The notes under the pieces were generated by a model. It ran no database searches, had not been told where the DNA came from, and saw only the letters and a list, made by a program, of their open reading frames with translations. The translations under genes were made by a program, and so were the position numbers. From Candidatus Bathyarchaeota archaeon (GTDB lineage: Archaea > Thermoproteota > Bathyarchaeia > 40CM-2-53-6), in assembly GCA_005882905.1 (NCBI GenBank), contig VBBG01000049.1, positions 1 to 11,543 on the forward strand: a stretch of 11,543 bases of DNA, given 5' to 3'. Of this stretch, positions 7,803-11,543 are shown one piece after another. The first letter of the stretch is position 1. The number at the start of each line of letters is the position of its first letter.

Positions 7803-8852
7803 TTATGCCAGACTATCTATGCGCTGAGTACTTCCGCCCGAGAATTCAACCATGTCTTGTAGCGTCCCCAATGCCGCGCCTTCGCTGATGATGTTGCTTG
7901 CGATCTCTATTCCATCAGAAAAGTCATGAGCTTTCTCGGATAGGATAAAGGCGGCAGCGGCGTTTGCCATCACCGTCTGGACGCGAGGATCGTCCCTACT
8001 CATCTTTCCGGACAGAATACGGCTAGTGAGGCGTGCGTTCTCTTCTGGGCAAGAGCCGCCCAGCTCCCGAGGCTGCGTCCTCTTGAAACCTAGATCTTCG
8101 GGTTCAATCTCATCTAGAACAAAGCTACTGTTAGTTGCGTGGAGAATCTCAGTCTTGCCTGTCAGAGATATTTCGTCAACGCCGTCTAGGCCGTGAACTG
8201 TCATTACAGATCTGGCTCCAAGATTGAGAGCGGCTCTAGCCATGGGTTCGAGTAGATCTAGGTCGCACACTCCCAATAGCTGGGCATTGGCGCCTGCGGG
8301 GTTGGTCAAGGGGCCGAGGATATTGAAGACCGTTCGTACTCCGATCTCCCTCCTCACCGGACCTACGTTCTTCATCGCCGGATGAAAATTTGGGGCATAC
8401 AGGAACCCGATTCCCACCTCATCGATGGACCGTTCCACATTCTCCGGGTCCATGTCGAGGTTCAGTCCCAATTGTTCGAGCAGGTCCGCGCTGCCACATT
8501 TACTTGTGAAGGAGCGATTGCCGTGTTTGGCCACGGGTATCCCGGCTGCGGCGACAACGAACGCGCTCGTGGTGCTCACATTGAACGTCTTGATCTTGTC
8601 GCCTCCCGTCCCGCACGTATCCACTAATAGGCCGCCTACTCTGGGGTGAATTCTCCTGCTGAACTCTCTCATCACACGTGCAAAGGCTGTCACCTCTTCC
8701 ACCGTTTCTCCCTTCTTCCTCAAGACAACGAGGAACGATCCGATCTGAGCGGGACTTGCCTCCCCTGTCATGATCTCTGTCATGCAACGCGTTGCCTGCT
8801 CTTTTGTCAGATTCTCATTCTCAAGGAGGATGGAAATACACTCCTTGATCAC
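7803..8852 (-). CDS. trpD: Anthranilate phosphoribosyltransferase
   Basis: TrpD transfers phosphoribose from PRPP to anthranilate. An N-terminal helical domain is followed by the PRPP/anthranilate-binding domain. VDTCGTGGDK (about 77-86 from the GTG start) is the glycine-rich PRPP loop with FNVST, and KHGNRSFTSKCGSADLLEQ (about 109-127) is the second signature; RTVFNILGPLTNPA is also typical. I prefer GTG 8852 (349 residues): a strong GGGGAGGG lies 9 nt upstream, and the protein then starts VIKECISILLENENLT, the usual TrpD N-terminus. The longer frame starts at ATG 8882 (359 residues), adding an unconserved ten residues (MHLFRGGISI) that cover the Shine-Dalgarno site. It is the first gene of trpDCBA, 3 nt before trpC. 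Confidence 0.95.
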   Translation of the reverse strand: MIKECISILLENENLTKEQATRCMTEIMTGEASPAQIGSFLVVLRKKGETVEEVTAFARVMREFSRRIHPRVGGLLVDTCGTGGDKIKTFNVSTTSAFVVAAAGIPVAKHGNRSFTSKCGSADLLEQLGLNLDMDPENVERSIDEVGIGFLYAPNFHPAMKNVGPVRREIGVRTVFNILGPLTNPAGANAQLLGVCDLDLLEPMARAALNLGARSVMTVHGLDGVDEISLTGKTEILHATNSSFVLDEIEPEDLGFKRTQPRELGGSCPEENARLTSRILSGKMSRDDPRVQTVMANAAAAFILSEKAHDFSDGIEIASNIISEGAALGTLQDMVEFSGGSTQRIDSLA

Positions 8853-8861
8853 GATAGAAAT

Positions 8862-8869
8862 CCCTCCCC
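8862..8869 (-). promoter_or_regulatory. Shine-Dalgarno site that decides the trpD start
   Basis: On the minus strand GGGGAGGG ends 9 nt before GTG 8852. It is one of the clearest ribosome-binding sites in the window and argues against the upstream ATG 8882, which would translate through it. Confidence 0.65.
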
Positions 8870-8882
8870 TGAATAGGTGCAT

Positions 8883-9211
8883 TCAGCTAGGTGGCGCAGT
8901 TCCGGAGATGAATGAGTAAAATTGTGGGTCGGTTGCTGACGGGAGATCTGAGCTTGTTGGAAAGAGCTGAGGGAGACTTGTTCAGTAGCGGGATCCAGTC
9001 TCTTCAATGGGTGGAGTGGTTGTCCAAAGTCTATACCCCATGGGCGCCGCCTTGAGAGTTGTTCATACGTGCGCTATTTATCGCTTGCGTGACCACTTCT
9101 GTACATATGAGAGTCGGAATTCGATCCTATTTCCAGAGGGAGCTTTGGCTTAGGATTCTTCCGAAAACATCCACACTGCTCGGTTCCTCTTTCCTCGCAA
9201 ACCCGTCTCGG
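8883..9211. other. Intergenic region upstream of the trp operon
   Basis: These 329 bases separate trpD from the 3' end of the aroA'-like gene, which is transcribed toward trpD. On the minus strand an A/T-rich stretch (AATTTTACT, about 8914-8922) could be a weak trp promoter element. A second A/T-rich element at 9073-9082 reads CTATTTATC on the plus strand and GATAAATAG on the minus strand. I see no tRNA, no clear long stem-loop and no conserved-looking gene. The only candidate small frame is at 9107-9229 (+). Confidence 0.5.
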
Positions 9212-9229
9212 CTAAGTCGCTGCCATTGA
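9107..9229 (+). CDS. Possible 40-residue small ORF, doubtful
   Basis: ATG 9107 opens a 40-residue basic frame (MRVGIRSYFQRELWLRILPK...) ending with TGA at 9227-9229, 18 bases inside the opposite-strand aroA'-like gene. A TATA-like CTATTTATC (9074-9082) is centred about 29 nt before the ATG, the spacing seen at other starts here. There is no recognisable domain, no Shine-Dalgarno site and no coding bias I can judge, so chance is quite possible. Confidence 0.2.
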   Translation: MRVGIRSYFQRELWLRILPKTSTLLGSSFLANPSRLSRCH

Positions 9230-10138
9230 TGGCGCAGTACCTTCGGCCAGAATGGCGAGAGCTTGAGATGCACTGGCGCCGTGGTGAACAATGTCGACAA
9301 GCGCCCTTGTCATCCGGGTCGGGTCATGGTGTTGGAAGACGTTTCGGCCGATCGAGACCCCTGCAGCACCAGCCTTGATAGAGTCAGAAATCATCTGCAG
9401 CGCGTCATTGTCGCTGGAAGCCTTTGGCCCCCCTGCAATCACTACCGGAACCTTCACGGTCCCAACGACATTACGAAAGCTCTCGATATCGCCGGTGTAA
9501 TTGGTTTGTACGATGTCCGCGCCAATCTCAAAGCCAAGCCTAGCTGCATGGCTCACCACCTTATAATCGCCTTCGCTCTGGATTCCAGGGCCTCGAGGAT
9601 ACATCATTGCCAAAGCTGGTAAGCCGAAGTCGTCGCATTCCTCAATGATTCGGGAAAACCTGTCGAGCATGTCCTGCTCGCGCTGAGAACCTACGTTGAT
9701 ATGCACGGAGACGGCGTCTGCGCCCAGGCGTAGCGCTTCCTTGACCGTAGAGACCTGCGTCTTCCAGTGAGGATCAGCGGACAGTCGGGTTGCTCCTGAA
9801 AGATGAAGAATAAGGCCGAGTCGATTCATATCTACAGTCTTAGCGATTCCCGCGTGAACGAGGATGGCGTCAGCCTCGCCTTGCGAGACGTCGCCTACTA
9901 TCCTCGCCATATCTTCTAGCCCATGTGTGGGTCCCGCTGAAACGCTGTGATCCATTGGTATGATGACTGTCTTATGGTCGTCGCGGAAGATCCGCCTCAG
10001 CCGTCGCGTTTTTCCAGTTTCCATTATTCCATCACTGAATGTATTTTTGAGCCAGGAGGAGTTCCGCGTTGAGTATTGAGCAGCCTGCCCCGCCTCTGAC
10101 ACGTTGTGCCCCAGAGCGATGTATTTGACGCCTTTCAT
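9212..10138 (-). CDS. ADH-synthase-like (AroA'/class I aldolase family) protein lacking the Schiff-base lysine
   Basis: This resembles archaeal 2-amino-3,7-dideoxy-D-threo-hept-6-ulosonate synthase (MJ0400 family), the first step of the archaeal route to 3-dehydroquinate, and more distantly archaeal class I FBP aldolase. The core starts at METGKTRRLRRIF (ATG 10024; 270 residues, family length). Numbering from there: VIIPMDH with Asp25 (Asp33 in MJ0400), ILHLSGATRLS, SVHINVGS, AMMYPRG with Tyr142 (Tyr153), GADIVQTNYTGDIESF, VVIAGGPKASSD and the phosphate motif SIGRNVFQHHDP. Lys184 of MJ0400 aligns with Gln173 (codon CAA, 9508-9506); the Tyr-to-Lys spacing of 31 is exact. ATG 10138 is used as start because AAAGGA lies 7 nt upstream, giving 308 residues with a 38-residue extension; ATG 10159 and 10024 are alternatives. 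Without the lysine, standard aldolase chemistry is doubtful. No aroB'-like partner is nearby. Confidence 0.88.
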   Translation of the reverse strand: MKGVKYIALGHNVSEAGQAAQYSTRNSSWLKNTFSDGIMETGKTRRLRRIFRDDHKTVIIPMDHSVSAGPTHGLEDMARIVGDVSQGEADAILVHAGIAKTVDMNRLGLILHLSGATRLSADPHWKTQVSTVKEALRLGADAVSVHINVGSQREQDMLDRFSRIIEECDDFGLPALAMMYPRGPGIQSEGDYKVVSHAARLGFEIGADIVQTNYTGDIESFRNVVGTVKVPVVIAGGPKASSDNDALQMISDSIKAGAAGVSIGRNVFQHHDPTRMTRALVDIVHHGASASQALAILAEGTAPSMAAT

Positions 10139-10176
10139 GGGAGAGTCCTTTCTGACCATCCCACCCTGACGGTCAT
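10135..10176 (-). other. Possible leader mini-ORF before the aroA'-like gene, with strong ribosome-binding site
   Basis: On the minus strand GGGAGGAGGA runs directly into ATG 10176-10174. The resulting frame is 13 codons (MTVRVGWSERTLP), and its TGA overlaps ATG 10138 as ATGA. This would suit translation-coupled reinitiation at 10138. It may be chance; I see no alternative hairpins around it. Confidence 0.25.
10146..10151 (-). promoter_or_regulatory. Shine-Dalgarno site for ATG 10138
   Basis: AAAGGA on the minus strand sits 7 nt before ATG 10138. Neither ATG 10159 nor the homology-based ATG 10024 has a comparable site, so this favours a start with an N-terminal extension. Confidence 0.4.
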
Positions 10177-10291
10177 TCCTCCTCCCTCATGAACGTCCAG
10201 CCTGGTCTACGGCCGCTCTTGCTCACACTGCGACTCGGCTATCGAAAACACCTGAATATGTCGGTATCGTTTCCTCGCCATTTGGTTACTG

Positions 10292-10300
10292 CTTTATACC
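10292..10300. promoter_or_regulatory. TATA box, possibly used in both directions
   Basis: CTTTATACC on the plus strand is a good archaeal TATA box centred about 35 nt before ATG 10331, predicting a leader of only a few bases. The complement GGTATAAAG also reads as a TATA box toward the divergent aroA'-like gene, which would have a leader of roughly 100 nt before its first Shine-Dalgarno site. Confidence 0.55.
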
Positions 10301-10330
10301 CAAGGACCGCACGAACAGCAGCTGATCGCT

Positions 10331-10507
10331 ATGCCTGACAGGACAGAAACATCGCCGGCATCTCTGGCTGAAGTATTGGAGAAGATTTCAGAGAGGGATC
10401 GCGCCTTCAACTTTGACGTCAGTCTGGAACTCACAACCCCCTCTCTACGTGTGGGGACCTTGAGAGTTCACGGCAAAGTCGAAGCCGTGGCTCCCAGGAA
10501 GAAATAG
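10331..10507 (+). CDS. Small hypothetical protein, 58 residues
   Basis: I do not recognise this family. ATG 10331 to TAG 10505-10507 encodes 58 residues starting MPDRTETSPASLAEVLEKIS. The first half (about 11-23) looks helical and charged. The second half alternates hydrophobic residues as in beta strands (FNFDVSLELTTPSLRVGTLR, 26-45, then VHGKVEAV) and ends in a basic PRKK tail. There is no signal peptide, membrane segment or cysteine. A good TATA box lies about 35 nt upstream and a hairpin plus T6 tract follows at 10536-10584, so it looks like a self-contained transcription unit. It is divergent from the aroA'-like gene. Function unknown. Confidence 0.6.
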   Translation: MPDRTETSPASLAEVLEKISERDRAFNFDVSLELTTPSLRVGTLRVHGKVEAVAPRKK

Positions 10508-10535
10508 TCTCCTTGGTCAAGACGGTCGCACGATA

Positions 10536-10584
10536 GGAAGGGTTGCGAGCAAAACCTCAGCCTGAGCCAGCCTTCCCGTTTTTT
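10536..10584 (+). terminator. Hairpin plus T6 tract after the 58-residue gene
   Basis: GGAAGG (10536-10541) can pair with CCTTCC (10571-10576), with a long loop, and six T residues follow at 10579-10584. Oligo-T tracts alone terminate archaeal RNA polymerase, so the T6 is the key part. It lies 72 nt after the stop codon. Confidence 0.45.
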
Positions 10585-10668
10585 CATAGGCCCTTCGCTA
10601 GAATGTTTTTGTATTCGATAGAGCCATGTTGGGTCGGCGTGGCTCTCGACTGGAGTGATGGGAGTCGC

Positions 10669-10676
10669 AGTATAAG
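10669..10676 (+). promoter_or_regulatory. TATA box for the membrane protein gene
   Basis: AGTATAAG is centred about 34 nt before GTG 10707, nearly the same spacing as at the 58-residue gene. It supports transcription starting near 10699 and the otherwise unremarkable GTG start. Confidence 0.5.
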
Positions 10677-10706
10677 CACACTTCGACAGCATCGCGCTAT
10701 GTAGCA

Positions 10707-11246
10707 GTGGTAGCTGTCCTCACAGCCATCTACGCCGCATACGGATACGTCTCCGGTATTGCACTGCAGCCATTAACAAAGTCTCTCGACCTTTTCTTCT
10801 TGCTCCCAGTCTTCTTCGCAATACTTGTCTCCCTCACAGGCAAGAAGTGGAGTTCAACTCTTCTCGGAACAATAGTCGGGCTCCTCTTTCTCTATCCAAC
10901 AGCAGGAGTCCCGCTCTCCCCACACATTACAATCTCGCTGATCGTGAATGGGCTTGTTTTTGACATGTATCTTAGAGAATCCAAGACCAGTCTGTATGAT
11001 TTATCGAGAAGGCAGCTCGTTATGGCAGGGGCGTTGGGCAATCTGGGGATGGCCGTTGCTGGGCTACTCGTATTCCAGATTTTCGGGCTGGCGCAACCTG
11101 CTTACCTCTGGGCTCTCGCCCTGATAGGGAATCCATTGGTAGGTGCTGGTGGAGGGTTCTTCGGAGCGATCGTTGTTGAAAGAGTGAAGGGGCTACAAAC
11201 GAGAAGAGTTCTTGAAGCTACAGCGTCTATGAAGGTTAGAGCTTAA
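10707..11246 (+). CDS. Six-helix membrane protein, possible ECF-transporter S component
   Basis: This 179-residue protein is mostly membrane. Hydrophobic segments lie at about 1-18 (VAVLTAIYAAYGYVSGIAL), 26-44, 48-66, 70-89, 105-127 and 131-158, giving six helices, with a basic C-terminal tail. The size, helix count and small-residue-rich first helix (AxxAxYG type) match substrate-binding S components of energy-coupling-factor vitamin transporters, which dock on EcfT through such a helix. No EcfT or EcfA gene is in the window, which is common because S components are often encoded alone; the substrate is not evident. The start is GTG 10707, the first standard start codon after an in-frame stop at 10656-10658, and the TATA-box spacing fits. 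Coding-like codons (SRYVA) just before it leave some doubt. A generic membrane protein is the alternative. Confidence 0.7.
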   Translation: MVAVLTAIYAAYGYVSGIALQPLTKSLDLFFLLPVFFAILVSLTGKKWSSTLLGTIVGLLFLYPTAGVPLSPHITISLIVNGLVFDMYLRESKTSLYDLSRRQLVMAGALGNLGMAVAGLLVFQIFGLAQPAYLWALALIGNPLVGAGGGFFGAIVVERVKGLQTRRVLEATASMKVRA

Positions 11247-11264
11247 CCCGAAAACCATCCCGGC

Positions 11265-11269
11265 TTTTT
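11265..11269 (+). terminator. Oligo-T terminator after the membrane protein gene
   Basis: A T5 run followed by CTT lies 19 nt after the stop codon, matching archaeal oligo-T termination. No strong stem precedes it. Confidence 0.35.
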
Positions 11270-11305
11270 CTTATGATCCGAGAGACCGGAGAGCTATACG
11301 CCGGG

Positions 11306-11335
11306 GTTACACTTCTCCCAAATGGAGAGAGTAAC
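11306..11335. repeat. 30-bp interrupted inverted repeat upstream of the last gene
   Basis: GTTAC (11306-11310) and GTAAC (11331-11335) are exact complements. Inside them TTCTCC and GGAGAG pair (with one G-U) around a CAAAT loop. It ends just before an A/T-rich stretch (about 11337-11343) that could be the TATA region of the next gene, so it may be an operator or a terminator/attenuator-like hairpin. Confidence 0.5.
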
Positions 11336-11367
11336 TGTAATTTGTCTCGTTCAAGACTGAATGTGAC

Positions 11368-11543
11368 ATGTCGGCAACGGAGACCGTGGAGGATTCCGTT
11401 TCTGTAGGATCCGGACACAAGTCGCTGTTGCTTTTCGGAATGGTTCTGCTGATTCTAGCAGCTGTGATTGCAGTAGAGTATCGTATTAGCCAATCCTTCC
11501 AGAACATTGTGATCAACTTGGTCCAGACCGACCTCTCTATGCT
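11368..11543 (+). CDS. N-terminally membrane-anchored protein, 3' end outside window
   Basis: ATG 11368 opens a frame that runs off the window (58 complete codons). Residues 1-18 are polar and acidic, ending in HK. Residues about 19-36 (SLLLFGMVLLILAAVIAV) form one transmembrane helix or uncleaved signal anchor. The following part (YRISQSFQNIVINLVQ) is amphipathic and presumably outside the cell. I do not recognise the family. There is no Shine-Dalgarno site; a weak A/T-rich element about 28 nt upstream suggests a leaderless start. Confidence 0.6.
   Translation, partial: MSATETVEDSVSVGSGHKSLLLFGMVLLILAAVIAVEYRISQSFQNIVINLVQTDLSM

Noticed and set aside
8985..9041. Minus-strand short frame with one Trp codon upstream of trpD, as a possible attenuator peptide
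   Set aside because: It has only one Trp codon, no ribosome-binding site and no alternative hairpins or T-run that I can find; classical trp attenuation is not expected in archaea.
10468..10692. Minus-strand 74-residue open frame across the end of the 58-residue gene and the following gap
   Set aside because: It covers the T6 terminator and the TATA box of the next gene, overlaps a better supported gene on the other strand, and has no recognisable motif.
10603..10704. 33-residue frame (MFLYSIEPCW...) ending just before the membrane protein start
   Set aside because: It has no promoter or ribosome-binding site and spans the membrane gene's TATA box, so it is probably chance.
1..11543. CRISPR array, insertion sequence, tRNA, rRNA or riboswitch
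   Set aside because: I found no regularly spaced repeats, transposase-like frames, T-loop-type GGTTCRAATCC motifs outside coding genes, or recognisable riboswitch cores.

Overview
The window is archaeal chromosomal DNA. The strongest evidence is the pairing of gatD and gatE, the archaea-specific Glu-tRNA(Gln) amidotransferase. Support comes from an archaeal-type Elp3, an aroA'-type (ADH synthase) first enzyme of the archaeal aromatic pathway, an Lrp/AsnC regulator, and TATA-like boxes about 30-35 nt upstream of starts that lack Shine-Dalgarno sites. Base composition is moderate and GTG/TTG starts are common. This would suit a mesophilic TACK-type archaeon (Thaumarchaeota/Bathyarchaeota-like), but that placement is inference.

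Layout. Positions 1-5017 (+ strand) hold a translation block: elp3 (5' end cut by the window), gatD, gatE, and then an Lrp/AsnC regulator that begins about 44 nt after gatE. Positions 5019-8852/8882 (- strand) hold a tight tryptophan operon in the order trpD-trpC-trpB-trpA, with a 3-nt gap or 4-nt ATGA overlaps between genes. Its end meets the Lrp gene head-on with one base between the stop codons. trpE, trpG and trpF are not in the window. Positions 9212-10138 (- strand) hold an aroA'-like gene. From 10331 rightward (+ strand) come a 58-residue small gene with a good TATA box, a six-helix membrane protein resembling ECF-transporter S components, and the start of a membrane-anchored protein cut by the window end.

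Function. The left block serves tRNA: Elp3 for wobble-uridine modification and GatDE for making Gln-tRNA(Gln). The right block serves aromatic amino-acid synthesis: an ADH synthase homologue at the pathway entry and TrpD/C/B/A for four later steps to tryptophan.

Oddities. gatD has lost about 35 codons, including the stretch that carries the catalytic lysine, and changes frame. trpA has its expected ATGA-coupled start one base out of frame with the rest of the gene. The aroA' homologue has glutamine where the family's Schiff-base lysine should be. The first two could be assembly or sequencing indels. The third is a clean substitution and is the best candidate for real altered biology. I see no CRISPR array, insertion sequence, rRNA or tRNA, and no convincing new multi-gene system.
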